Below, piece after piece: positions 36,114 to 44,426 of a DNA stretch of 52,627 nt. Numbering within the stretch: position 1 is the stretch's first letter; the number at the start of each line of letters is the position of its first letter. This DNA is from Defluviitaleaceae bacterium (lineage in GTDB: Bacteria; Bacillota; Clostridia; Lachnospirales; WRAX01): NCBI GenBank assembly GCA_009780415.1, contig WRAC01000015.1, positions 1 through 52,627 on the forward strand, in the 5' to 3' direction. The notes under the pieces are model-generated. The model searched no databases. It worked only from the letters and a program-made list of their open reading frames with translations, and was not told where the DNA came from. Made by a program: the position numbers and the translations under genes.

Positions 36114-36809
36114 CTAACCCCGTATAAACTTAACAATCTTCTTCGCCGGCGCGTCCGGGTTGATTTTCAGCACATGCTCCGTAATAGCTTCCTCGGCTTC
36201 CCCGGCGCTTAATTTATCGGCTTTGTTAAATACATCGCCGCCAAAAAACCGTTCTACGGCGCAGAAAACGGTGGAGTGCCAGCCGTATTCCTCACCCTTT
36301 TGCGAAACCTTCTGCTGATTGCCGCATACGGTCAGGTACAGCTTCATTTGCAGCTCTACCAAAGCGCGGTCAAAGCGGGGCTTATCCTCGCGCGTGAAAC
36401 CGGCAAGCTGTTTAATTTCGTGCATCGGTACGCTTCCCCCGGCCTCGGCCACATCGTAAATCCGCTTTGCGAAATGGCTTATTTTACCGTCCGTGTAGGT
36501 TTCCTCGAAAGAAGCGCCTCCGCGCCTTACCGCCAAAAAGTACGGGTACCATTCCTTTGTTATAAATCCGCCCTTGTTGAAGAATATCTTGCCGTAGGCT
36601 ATATCGTCCCGCTCGTTCAGCACGCGCATACGCCATTCCCACGGATCGGTTTCCGGGTCGCCCGTATGCCAGCGCACGGGTGTGTCGTACGGCGGCTGTT
36701 CGCACCAGTTCCATGATATTACGGAAAAGATGCCCTCGCTGTTGCCTCCGGCCATGGAAAATCCCGTTTCGGTCAGTTTTTCGGTAAAATCATTATAGTT
36801 TTTTATCAT
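36114..36809 (-). CDS. AlkZ-related protein
   Basis: 231 residues resembling proteins annotated as AlkZ-related (a winged-helix DNA glycosylase superfamily). Characteristic stretch: WHTGDPETDPWEWRMRVLNE, then YGKIFFNKGGFITKEWYPYF, and a helical SHFAKRIYDVAEAGGSVPMH. AlkZ itself removes crosslinks and alkylated bases; the catalytic QxQ/QxD motif of true AlkZ was not seen, so activity is doubtful. Divergent from the ThyX-like gene with only about 55 bases between their starts. Confidence 0.65.
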   Translation of the reverse strand: MIKNYNDFTEKLTETGFSMAGGNSEGIFSVISWNWCEQPPYDTPVRWHTGDPETDPWEWRMRVLNERDDIAYGKIFFNKGGFITKEWYPYFLAVRRGGASFEETYTDGKISHFAKRIYDVAEAGGSVPMHEIKQLAGFTREDKPRFDRALVELQMKLYLTVCGNQQKVSQKGEEYGWHSTVFCAVERFFGGDVFNKADKLSAGEAEEAITEHVLKINPDAPAKKIVKFIRG

Positions 36810-36864
36810 TTGCTTGCCATCCCCTTTTTTTTATTATATCATAAATATAAAAAAGAGGGATAAT

Positions 36865-37488
36865 TTGATTAAAATTGAAAGAACCGGAATTTTCAACATG
36901 GAAAACGCCGTACGCGGCGCGAGGAACGCTATGAACAGCTGGGGCAATATGGACAGCCGGACAGAGCCGGACGGCACCTTTGTCTTTGGGAACGCCGACC
37001 TTGAGCTGATGACGAAGCTCTGCGCGGCGGGCAGTTCCCACAGGAAGTTTATGCGCCAGATTTTTGTTTCGGCTGATATAACGGCGCCGCTGTACTGGTG
37101 GAAGGAATACGACACATACAAGGTAGGCACCACGGCAAATTCGCAAAGCACCATGCACAAGCTCCACGCCAAGCCCATAACGCCGGCGGATTTCAGCCAT
37201 GACAAGCTGCGCGGGGCATCGCTTGACGCTATTCTCGCGTTGATTGAAGTTATGGAAAGCCTGCGTTTAGAATATATAAAAACAAAGGATAAATCCCTTT
37301 GGTACGCGCTGATACAGCTTTTACCGTCCTCTTACAGGCAGATGCGCACCTGCACAATGAGTTATGAGAACCTGGTAAGCATGCGCCGCGACCGTCTTGG
37401 GCATAAGCTTGAGGAATGGCGTGTGTTCTGCGAATGGATCGAATCTTTGCCATATGCCAATCCTTTGATATTCAAACCTGAACCCTAA
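36865..37488 (+). CDS. ThyX-like conserved protein of Firmicutes
   Basis: About 207 residues. The segment YWWKEYDTYKVGTTANSQST, preceded by HRKFMRQIFVSADITAPL, has the layout of the FAD/dUMP-binding region of flavin-dependent thymidylate synthase, but the canonical RHRxxSxNxxSxR motif is not present. The C-terminal half contains IQLLPSSYRQMRTCTMSYEN and HKLEEWRVFCEWIESLPY. TTG start at 36865 chosen because AGAGGG lies just upstream and the resulting IKIERTGIF N-terminus fits relatives; ATG 36898 is an alternative. Family role unknown; related proteins also occur in phages. Confidence 0.5.
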   Translation: MIKIERTGIFNMENAVRGARNAMNSWGNMDSRTEPDGTFVFGNADLELMTKLCAAGSSHRKFMRQIFVSADITAPLYWWKEYDTYKVGTTANSQSTMHKLHAKPITPADFSHDKLRGASLDAILALIEVMESLRLEYIKTKDKSLWYALIQLLPSSYRQMRTCTMSYENLVSMRRDRLGHKLEEWRVFCEWIESLPYANPLIFKPEP

Positions 37489-37571
37489 TACTAATCTCCG
37501 GATAGCGGCAATATTCGCCTGATTGTGACATCCCATACGCTTTTTGTCAGCAAAAACATCTTGTTTAAATG

Positions 37572-37600
37572 TGGACATACAACGGCGCTTATGATATAAT
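37572..37600 (+). promoter_or_regulatory. Promoter of the metal-uptake operon
   Basis: TGGACA at 37572-37577, 17-base spacer, TATAAT at 37595-37600. The only gap in the operon upstream of the first gene; no Zur- or Fur-type operator was recognised around it. Confidence 0.65.
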
Positions 37601-37629
37601 TAATTTTGCTGTTGAAAGGCGGGAATGTA

Positions 37630-37923
37630 ATGGGAAAATTATTTATTCACCTTTCGCTTCTGCTGTGTTTTACCGCCGTATCACTGTTTCCCGGCACGCT
37701 TATTTTGTCCCGCGCGAACCATGTCCACAATCGCGAGGGCGCCTGCGCCACCTGCGTTAATATAATAGAGCTTGGCAATTTACTGAGGCAATTCCGTATG
37801 TCTGTAAGCGGCGTACTGTTCACGCCGGTCAGCTTATTGTTCATCATAACGGTTCAACGCGCCGCGCTTGGTTTTGACGAAGTTACGACACCCGTTAAGC
37901 TTAAAATCCTCATGAATAATTAA
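37630..37923 (+). CDS. Small membrane protein with His/Cys motif, metal-operon associated
   Basis: 97 residues: an N-terminal hydrophobic segment (FIHLSLLLCFTAVSLFPGTL), then a putative metal-binding stretch NHVHNREGACATC (two His, two Cys), then a second hydrophobic segment (VLFTPVSLLFIITV) and the tail TPVKLKILMNN. I recall short clostridial proteins with this layout and ending beside zinc-type ABC transporters. First gene of the operon. A role in metal capture or sensing at the membrane is inferred only. Confidence 0.55.
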   Translation: MGKLFIHLSLLLCFTAVSLFPGTLILSRANHVHNREGACATCVNIIELGNLLRQFRMSVSGVLFTPVSLLFIITVQRAALGFDEVTTPVKLKILMNN

Positions 37924-38014
37924 AATTACTTCCTAAAGGGAACGCCGCGGCCTTAATGGCTTATTTGCGTTGCCTTGTTTTTTGCGTACAAAAAATCCCA
38001 GGAGGAAATTAGCC

Positions 38015-38836
38015 ATGAAAAAGAAGATATTATTGACGCTTGCCGCGGCGGTTCTTTTGCTTGCTTTCGGCGCGCAGTCCCTCAGCGCAGCCGCATGGAT
38101 AAGCCCGATGCTCTCTATAAGCATAGACGGCGAAAATAAGGCGTCCGTCTTTTGCGGCGAGGCTCTTATTGAAATCGCCGCCAATGACTTCGGCAGGGAA
38201 AAAAGGGGAATGATCGCGGCGGAAACCCCGGCGGAGGGCGTACCCCTTGTATTGTCGGAGATCACCGCCGAGGAGCTTATCGCCGGCGGAGCCTTGAAGC
38301 TGACCGCAAGCTTCGCCTATGACGGCGATGAGGAATACGGCATCCGTTTCAGGTTCCGCGTAGACCGTTTCCAGGGTCACAGCGTTACGCAGTACGGATT
38401 GGGCGCTGACGCCGGCGTCCTCATCCTTTGGCAGGACGCTGACGGCATTTGGCGGAACATCCGCCGCACCGGCTGGGGCGGGGAATTCACCGGCGGCACG
38501 GATACCCCGGGCTGGTTCTATCCCGCAGCGCACGCGACGCTTTCGGGCACGCCGTATCCCGTGTTTACCTTTGATATAAACAGGGAAAACGCCGCCGATT
38601 TCGCGTCGCAGGATTTTTACCTTGTTTTCATTGAGGAAGTCCCGTTCAGAATAAATGACGACGGAGCCGCCGCCGATCACACAAGCGGCTATGTTATTAC
38701 CTATCAAGCCGAATTACCGGACGGCGACGGGCATTTCCACAACTTTTTAGTCCTGGCGTCGGCGTCGGTATACGTCCATGTGCCGGAGGTTATCGCGGAT
38801 GATTGTGACGACGTCCATGATGACTGTGAGCATTAA
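38015..38836 (+). CDS. Secreted protein with Asp/His-rich tail, metal-operon associated
   Basis: 273 residues. Cleavable signal peptide (KKKILLTLAAAVLLLAFGAQ, ending near residue 25), a beta-rich extracellular domain, and the tail DDCDDVHDDCEH, a likely divalent-metal-binding cluster. The middle (FRFRVDRFQGHSVTQYGLGA) is not a domain I know. Ribosome site AGGAGG. It directly precedes the metal-receptor lipoprotein, which carries a similar CGDDCDDDHDH stretch, so a shared job in metal scavenging is likely. Confidence 0.6.
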   Translation: MKKKILLTLAAAVLLLAFGAQSLSAAAWISPMLSISIDGENKASVFCGEALIEIAANDFGREKRGMIAAETPAEGVPLVLSEITAEELIAGGALKLTASFAYDGDEEYGIRFRFRVDRFQGHSVTQYGLGADAGVLILWQDADGIWRNIRRTGWGGEFTGGTDTPGWFYPAAHATLSGTPYPVFTFDINRENAADFASQDFYLVFIEEVPFRINDDGAAADHTSGYVITYQAELPDGDGHFHNFLVLASASVYVHVPEVIADDCDDVHDDCEH

Positions 38837-38857
38837 TACCGCGGGGAGCGCTAAGCC

Positions 38858-39832
38858 ATGAAACGTTTTTATTTAATCTTAACGGCACTGCTTTTGACGT
38901 TCGCCTTGTTTTCCGGCTGTTCCGGAGACGGAGCGCCGGAAAGCGGGCGTATCAGCATCGTTACGACAATCTTCCCCATATATGACTGGGTCCGGCAAAT
39001 CATCGGCGAAGAGAATATGGACGCATTCGACCTTAGTTTCGTTATCAACAGCCGCGTTGACCTGCACAGTTATAATCCGTCCGTGTCCGATATCGCGAGG
39101 ATCAAGACCAGCGACGCGTTTATCTACGTCGGCGGTCATTCCGACGATTGGGTCGCGGACGTACTGAGGGACGCGGGCCCCGATATGGTAACGCTTAATC
39201 TTCTCGGCATTCTGGGGGATTTCGTGATACGCGGCGAGGAATACGGCTGCGGCGACGACTGTGATGACGACCACGACCATGCCCCGGGCCAGCTTCACAC
39301 AGACGAGCATGTGTGGGTTTCGCTCCGGCGCGTTGAGGTGATCTGCGCCGCGATAGCCGCGGTTCTGTCGGAACTGGACCCGGCAAACGCGGGGGCGTAC
39401 AACGCTAACCTTAAAGCCTACACCGCCCGGTTATCCGCTTTGGATGCCGAATATCAGGCTGTTGCGGACGCCGCCGATGTTAAAACACTGGTATTTGCCG
39501 ACAGGTTCCCCTTCCGCTACCTGATTCAGGATTACGGGCTGACCCATTTCGCCGCGTTTGCCGGGTGCTCCGCCGAAACCGAGGCCAGCTTCTCCGTAAT
39601 CATTTCCCTTGCGGACGTGGTGAACAGGCTTGAACTAAACGCGGTTATGGTGACGGAAACCTCCGACCAATCCATCGCCCGCACCGTTATCGGCAATACG
39701 GCCGCCAAAAACCAGCGCATACTCGTGCTTGATTCCCTGAAATCCGTGACACTGGCCGACGCAAGAAACGGCGCGTCCTATCTTTCCGCAATGGAGAGCA
39801 ATTTAGCCGTTTTAAAGGAAGCATTGAACTAA
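38858..39832 (+). CDS. znuA: Metal ABC transporter substrate-binding lipoprotein (zinc type)
   Basis: 324 residues. Lipobox LFSGC (Cys21) after a signal peptide; cluster A-I fold of zinc/manganese receptors. Probable ligands: His in VDLHSYNPSVSD, His in DEHVWVSLRRVE, an Asp in VFADRFPFRYLI where many ZnuA proteins have His, and the acidic VMVTETSDQS. An Asp/His-rich loop (CGDDCDDDHDH) lies before the second His, as in zinc receptors. In an operon with the ATPase and permease. Zinc is inferred; manganese is not excluded. Confidence 0.88.
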   Translation: MKRFYLILTALLLTFALFSGCSGDGAPESGRISIVTTIFPIYDWVRQIIGEENMDAFDLSFVINSRVDLHSYNPSVSDIARIKTSDAFIYVGGHSDDWVADVLRDAGPDMVTLNLLGILGDFVIRGEEYGCGDDCDDDHDHAPGQLHTDEHVWVSLRRVEVICAAIAAVLSELDPANAGAYNANLKAYTARLSALDAEYQAVADAADVKTLVFADRFPFRYLIQDYGLTHFAAFAGCSAETEASFSVIISLADVVNRLELNAVMVTETSDQSIARTVIGNTAAKNQRILVLDSLKSVTLADARNGASYLSAMESNLAVLKEALN

Positions 39833-39835
39833 TAC

Positions 39836-39874
39836 CAAGTTGCAATCTAAAAGTGTTGTTTTGATTGCAACTTG
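39836..39874 (+). repeat. Intercistronic hairpin between receptor and ATPase genes
   Basis: Perfect 12-base arms CAAGTTGCAATC (39836-39847) and GATTGCAACTTG (39863-39874), 15-base loop in which AAAA and TTTT may extend the stem. The position after the receptor gene suits mRNA stabilisation giving more receptor than transporter. Confidence 0.65.
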
Positions 39875-39891
39875 ATATAAGGAGAAAATAC

Positions 39892-40605
39892 ATGCCGCAA
39901 TTGGAATGCAAGGACTTAATCCTCGGCTATGACGGGAAACCCGTGATTTCCGGCCTTTCCTTCGCCGTTAGCGCCGGGGATTATCTGTGTATAGTTGGGG
40001 AGAACGGTTCCGGCAAAAGCACGCTGATGAAGGCCGTTTTGGGCATAAAGCCGCCTATGTCGGGAACCGTCCGGGCCGGAGAGGGCCTGACGCAGAACGA
40101 AATCGGCTACCTTCCCCAGCAAACCGTGGTACAGAAGGATTTCCCCGCTTCCGTTGAGGAGGTCGTCCGCTCCGGCTGCCTGAACAGGCGCGGTTTGCGG
40201 CCCTTCTACAACAGCGCGGAAAAACAGATGGCGGAAGATAATATGGAAAGGCTCGGCATCGCTTCCCTGGCTAAGCATTGCTACCGCGAGCTGTCCGGCG
40301 GGCAGCAGCAGAGGGCGCTCCTGGCGCGGGCTTTATGCGCCGCGCGCAAGCTCCTTTTGCTGGACGAGCCCGTATCGGGGCTTGACCCCAAGGCGGCGGC
40401 CGAAATGTACGAAACAATTTCACAATTAAACAGTGACGGCACAACCATCATCATGATTTCCCACGATATCGTTTCTTCGGTGAAGCACGCCTCGCACATC
40501 CTGCATATAGGCAGCCGGTCCGCGCTGTTTTTCGGGACAAAGACGGAGTATGCGGACAGCGATATCGGGCGTTTATACGCCGGATCGCGGGGTGAGCGGG
40601 CATGA
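39892..40605 (+). CDS. znuC: Metal ABC transporter ATP-binding protein
   Basis: 237 residues. Walker A GENGSGKSTLMKAVLG, Q-loop YLPQQ, signature LSGGQQQRALLARAL, Walker B LLLDEPVSGLDPKA and switch His in MISHDIVS. Start at 39892 after AAGGAG. Overlaps the permease start by 4 bases. It powers import of the metal delivered by the lipoprotein. Confidence 0.93.
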   Translation: MPQLECKDLILGYDGKPVISGLSFAVSAGDYLCIVGENGSGKSTLMKAVLGIKPPMSGTVRAGEGLTQNEIGYLPQQTVVQKDFPASVEEVVRSGCLNRRGLRPFYNSAEKQMAEDNMERLGIASLAKHCYRELSGGQQQRALLARALCAARKLLLLDEPVSGLDPKAAAEMYETISQLNSDGTTIIMISHDIVSSVKHASHILHIGSRSALFFGTKTEYADSDIGRLYAGSRGERA

Positions 40606-41444
40606 CGGCGATGGAGCGGCTTGTTTATTATTTCACCTTCGATTTCGTCCGGTACGCGATGACCGTCGGCGTGCTTATCGCCCTCTGTTCCTCCCTTTTG
40701 GGCGTAACCCTGGTGCTGAAGCGGTTTTCCTTTATCGGTCACGGGCTGTCCAACGTCGCCTTCGGCACCATCGCGGTTGCGACGGCGGCGAACCTGACCA
40801 ATAACTTCTTTCTGGTTCTGCCCGTAACGGTAATCAGCTCCGTCCTGCTCCTTAGGACAGGAAAGAGCGCCAAAATCAACGGTGACGCCGCAATCGCAAT
40901 GATTTCGGTGGGCGCGCTGGGGATAGGTTATTTGATATTAAACCTCTTCCCCAATACGGCAAACCTCGCCGGGGACGTCTGCGCCACGCTGTTCGGCTCG
41001 ACGTCCATCCTAACCCTTACCTTAACGGACGTTTGGCTTTGCGCTGCCCTATCCGCCCTTGTAACCGCGGTGTTCCTGCTGTTTTATCATAAGATATTCT
41101 CGGTTACCTTTGACGAGGATTTTACCGCCGCAACCGGAACAAGGGCAAAAACATACAACCTTATCCTAGCCGTAATCATCGCCGTAATCATCGTGCTGGC
41201 AATAAACCTGGTCGGCACGCTCCTGATTTCCGCGCTGGTCATATTCCCCGCGCTGTCCGCCATGCGGGTGTTCAAAAGCTTCCTGTCCGTAACCGTATGC
41301 TCGGTAATCGTATCCGTGGTATGCGCCGCCCTTGGTATCCTCATCTCCATCTTCACGGGGACGCCGGTTGGCTCTACCATCGTTGCGGCGCAAATCGGCG
41401 GTTTTGGTATTTTCTGGATAATCGGGATAATAACACGGAGGTAA
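40602..41444 (+). CDS. znuB: Metal ABC transporter permease (ABC-3 family)
   Basis: 280 residues with about eight hydrophobic segments. Family features: DFVRYAMTVGVLIALCSSLL, VLKRFSFIGHGLSNVAFGTI, TLLISALVIFPALSAMRVFK and GTPVGSTIVAAQIGGF. Forms the membrane pore with the ATPase. ATGA overlap with the ATPase gene. Confidence 0.92.
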   Translation: MTAMERLVYYFTFDFVRYAMTVGVLIALCSSLLGVTLVLKRFSFIGHGLSNVAFGTIAVATAANLTNNFFLVLPVTVISSVLLLRTGKSAKINGDAAIAMISVGALGIGYLILNLFPNTANLAGDVCATLFGSTSILTLTLTDVWLCAALSALVTAVFLLFYHKIFSVTFDEDFTAATGTRAKTYNLILAVIIAVIIVLAINLVGTLLISALVIFPALSAMRVFKSFLSVTVCSVIVSVVCAALGILISIFTGTPVGSTIVAAQIGGFGIFWIIGIITRR

Positions 41445-41449
41445 CAAAG

Positions 41450-41956
41450 ATGGCATCAGGTAAAAAAGCCCGCCGGGCGCAGGCCCTTAAAAAGGCCAGA
41501 CGCAAGAAGATAGCCGTTATATCGGCCTGTGCCTTGGTTATAGCCGCCGCGGCGTTAATCATCATTAATTCGCCCCGGCCCGGTAACGATGACAGAACGG
41601 ACACGGCGGCGAGTATAACGGATTTTACGGCTATGAGCTCCACAATGGCCTACGCCGCGATTAACAGCATATATGAAAACCCAGCCGGGCATATAGGGCG
41701 GACGATAAGGGCAAGGGGCACCTACCATCCTTATTCCGACCCCTCGATGGGGCAATACTACCACTACATCACATTGACGGACGCGCCCGGCTGCTGCCCT
41801 CAGATATTGGAATTTAAGCTGAGCGGCGAGCCTTCGCGCCAGGATTATCCCCCGCAAAACGCGTTGATTGAGATAACCGGCGTATTCAGCAGCTACGAGG
41901 AACTCGGGCACACTTATTACTATTGGGCGGTTGAGGATTTAATAACGATGAATTAA
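41450..41956 (+). CDS. Membrane-anchored protein of unknown function, last gene of the metal operon
   Basis: 168 residues: a very basic N-terminus (KKARRAQALKKARRKK), one membrane segment (IAVISACALVIAAAALIIIN), then an extracytoplasmic domain with NPAGHIGRTIRARGTYHPYS, TLTDAPGCCPQILEFKLSGE and IEITGVFSSYEELGHTYYYW. The pattern of short strands suggests an OB-like fold. I recall similar domains in clostridial proteins beside zinc-type transporters. The CC pair and His residues could bind metal. Start at 41450 follows CGGAGGTAACAAAG. Confidence 0.6.
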   Translation: MASGKKARRAQALKKARRKKIAVISACALVIAAAALIIINSPRPGNDDRTDTAASITDFTAMSSTMAYAAINSIYENPAGHIGRTIRARGTYHPYSDPSMGQYYHYITLTDAPGCCPQILEFKLSGEPSRQDYPPQNALIEITGVFSSYEELGHTYYYWAVEDLITMN

Positions 41957-41970
41957 TTAACAAAAATTCC

Positions 41971-41999
41971 TTGCCACACATGGTTATATATGTTACAAT
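41971..41999 (+). promoter_or_regulatory. Promoter of the sugar ABC/lacZ operon
   Basis: TTGCCA at 41971-41976, 17-base spacer, TACAAT at 41994-41999 with TGT just before it (extended -10). No repressor gene or clear operator is in the window. Confidence 0.65.
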
Positions 42000-42087
42000 T
42001 TTATGTATAACGCGCGGATGTCCTATCGGTATTTAAAAACATTAACAAGTTCACCGCCGCGTTTTACTATTATTGGGAGGTATGAAA

Positions 42088-43380
42088 ATGAAGAAATTTA
42101 TCGCCGCAACACTGGTGCTTGCGCTCGTATTCGCGCTGGCCGCCTGTGACACGCCGGCTACGGGCGGAGACGCCGGGGACGCCGGAAGCAAACTGACCGT
42201 TTGGTGCTGGGATCCCGCTTTCAACCTTTTCGCCATGGAAGAGGCCGCCAAGGTTTACAAGCAGATAAACCCCGGCTTTGAGCTGGATATAGTTGAAATC
42301 GGCTGGGACGACCTTCAGACCAACCTGATAACCATAGCCATGTCCGGCCAGCTGCAAGCATTGCCGGATATCTTCCTTGTACAGAACAACGCGTTCCAGA
42401 AGAACGTTATGAATTATCCCGAATTGTTCGCCGACCTTACGGATTTCAGCGTGCCTTACCACCAGTTCGGGCCCTCCGTCGTGGCGTATTCCACAATCGG
42501 CGGCAGGAACTTCGGTGTACCCTTCGACAACGGCGCGGCTGTCGCGGCTTACCGTCTGGATATCCTTGAGGAAGCCGGATACACGCTGGAGGATTTCACC
42601 GATATCACCTGGGACACCTACATAGAGCAAGCCAAAGACATCCTTGCCAAGACGGGCAAACCCCTGCTTTCCGGCGGCGCGGGCGACATGGACCTTATCT
42701 GCATCCTGCTGCAGAGCATGGGCGCAAGCTTCTTTGACGCAGACGGCAACCCGGACATCGTGGGCAACGAATACATCTCACTCGCTTTCGACGTATACGT
42801 GCAGCTTGTTTCAAACGGCTTAATGGTTGAGGTTAACAGCTGGGACGAGTACATCGGCACCTTCAACAACGGCATCGTCGCCGGCGTTATCAACGGCTGC
42901 TGGATCCTTGGTTCCGTACAGCAGGCCGACGATCAGTTCGGGCTGTGGGGCATCACTAATCTGCCGAAATTCTCAAACGTCTCCGGCGCAACCCACTATT
43001 CCGCCAACGGCGGCTCAAGCTGGGCCGTGGCGTCCAGCAGCAGCAACGTCGATTTGGCTGTGGATTTCCTTACCCAGACCTTCGGCGGAAGCATTGAGTT
43101 CTATGAAAACATCCTCTTCGCGGCTGGCGCGCTTGCGAACTGGCTCCCGGCCGGTGAAAGCGACGTTTACAACGAGCCGCAGCCCTTCTTCCGCGATGTG
43201 CCCATCTACGCCCTCATAACCGAGTTCGCGGGGCTTATCCCCAGCAACTACACAGGCGTATACTACTACGAAGCCCGCGACGCCATCGGCAACGCAATCG
43301 TCCTCGTGCTTGCCGGCGCGGACAAAGACGAGGCCCTTAAAGACGCCGAGGATACCCTTCGGTTCTGGATGATGCAATAA
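42088..43380 (+). CDS. Sugar ABC transporter substrate-binding lipoprotein
   Basis: 430 residues, family 1 extracellular solute-binding protein (MalE/LacE-like). Lipobox LAAC at Cys20 (ALVFALAACDTP). Conserved parts: KLTVWCWDPAFNLFAMEEAA, MSGQLQALPDIFLVQNNAF, FGVPFDNGAAVAAYRLDILE and INGCWILGSV. ATG at 42088 is 7 bases from GGGAGG; ATG 42082 is too close. The downstream permeases and beta-galactosidase suggest a galactoside as substrate; arabino- or other oligosaccharides are possible. Confidence 0.9.
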   Translation: MKKFIAATLVLALVFALAACDTPATGGDAGDAGSKLTVWCWDPAFNLFAMEEAAKVYKQINPGFELDIVEIGWDDLQTNLITIAMSGQLQALPDIFLVQNNAFQKNVMNYPELFADLTDFSVPYHQFGPSVVAYSTIGGRNFGVPFDNGAAVAAYRLDILEEAGYTLEDFTDITWDTYIEQAKDILAKTGKPLLSGGAGDMDLICILLQSMGASFFDADGNPDIVGNEYISLAFDVYVQLVSNGLMVEVNSWDEYIGTFNNGIVAGVINGCWILGSVQQADDQFGLWGITNLPKFSNVSGATHYSANGGSSWAVASSSSNVDLAVDFLTQTFGGSIEFYENILFAAGALANWLPAGESDVYNEPQPFFRDVPIYALITEFAGLIPSNYTGVYYYEARDAIGNAIVLVLAGADKDEALKDAEDTLRFWMMQ

Positions 43381-43467
43381 AAAAATAAAACCCCCATCCC
43401 ATCAAAATTTATCGTTTGGGTGTTCTTATAAAAGTTCCTATGACCGGCTTTTTGAAGGAGAGGGGGG

Positions 43468-43518
43468 TTGGGGGAGAGGAAACTTTTTCGCCGTGTGAAA
43501 AAGTTTCCTCTCCCCCAA
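43468..43518 (+). repeat. Perfect 22-base inverted repeat with 7-base loop
   Basis: Left arm 43468-43489 (GGGGGAGAGGAAACTTTTTC core) and right arm 43497-43518 are exact reverse complements; loop GCCGTGT. It lies between the receptor and first permease gene of the sugar operon. It looks like a dispersed palindromic element and can act as an mRNA-stabilising or partially terminating hairpin. Confidence 0.85.
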
Positions 43519-43550
43519 GATTTATCTACATATATAAAGGGGTGGATCGA

Positions 43551-44426
43551 TTGAACCTATACAAGCGCCGGAACCTTACGGGCTGGGCGTTCCTGCTGCC
43601 GGCTGCGCTGATGATTTGCTGGATGAGCTTCTGGCCCATGGCGCAGTCGTTCATGCTCAGCTTCCAGACCGGCACGGGGGCGCGGATGCGTTATGCCGAG
43701 CCATTGAACCTCAATTACGGCAGGATATTTAACGACAGGGTTTTTATCCAGGCTTTGCAGAACAATTTTTATTATTTGCTTATACAGGTTCCGATAATGC
43801 TGATTCTGGCATTAATCCTCGCGACAATGCTGAACAATAAGAATTTGAAATTCAGAGGATTGTTCCGCACCGCGATTTTTCTGCCCTGCGCAACGTCTTT
43901 GGTATCGTATTCCATGATTTTCAGGACATTATTCGCCTTTAACGGTTTTATAAACACAGCTTTGGTAAGGGTCGGCATCCTCGACGCCCCCTATAACTTT
44001 CTGACGAACGCCCCGTCCGCGCGTATCGTTATCATCATCGCCCTGATATGGCGGTGGACGGGATATAATATGGTCTTTTACCTCGCCGGATTGCAAAACA
44101 TCGACGGCAATGTCTACGAAGCGGCAAAGATAGACGGGGCCGGCCCCGTGCGCCTGTTTACGCGGATAACCGTTCCGCTCCTCCGCCCGATTATCCTGCT
44201 GACCGTCATCATGTCCACAAACGGCACGCTTCAGCTCTTTGACGAAAGCTTCAACCTGACCAGCGGCGGCCCCGCCAACGGCACGATAACCATGTCGCAC
44301 TACCTGTACAACGTCAGCTTCGTGCACAGCGCCAACTTTGGCTACGCCTCCGCCATTTCCTTCGTTATTATGAGCATGGTCGCGGTGCTTGCGCTTATCC
44401 AGATGAAGGTAGGTGACAAGCGATGA
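43551..44426 (+). CDS. Sugar ABC transporter permease (MalF-like)
   Basis: About 291 residues, six membrane segments, beginning NLYKRRNLTGWAFLLPAALM. The EAA loop is NVYEAAKIDGAGPVRLFTRI. TTG start at 43551 chosen: AAAGGGG ends about 8 bases before it, and the longer frame from 43416 would run through the palindromic element. Overlaps the next permease by ATGA. Confidence 0.92.
   Translation: MNLYKRRNLTGWAFLLPAALMICWMSFWPMAQSFMLSFQTGTGARMRYAEPLNLNYGRIFNDRVFIQALQNNFYYLLIQVPIMLILALILATMLNNKNLKFRGLFRTAIFLPCATSLVSYSMIFRTLFAFNGFINTALVRVGILDAPYNFLTNAPSARIVIIIALIWRWTGYNMVFYLAGLQNIDGNVYEAAKIDGAGPVRLFTRITVPLLRPIILLTVIMSTNGTLQLFDESFNLTSGGPANGTITMSHYLYNVSFVHSANFGYASAISFVIMSMVAVLALIQMKVGDKR

Noticed and set aside
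37500-37629. Zur or Fur operator at the metal operon promoter
   Set aside because: No inverted repeat resembling a Zur or Fur box was found near the promoter.
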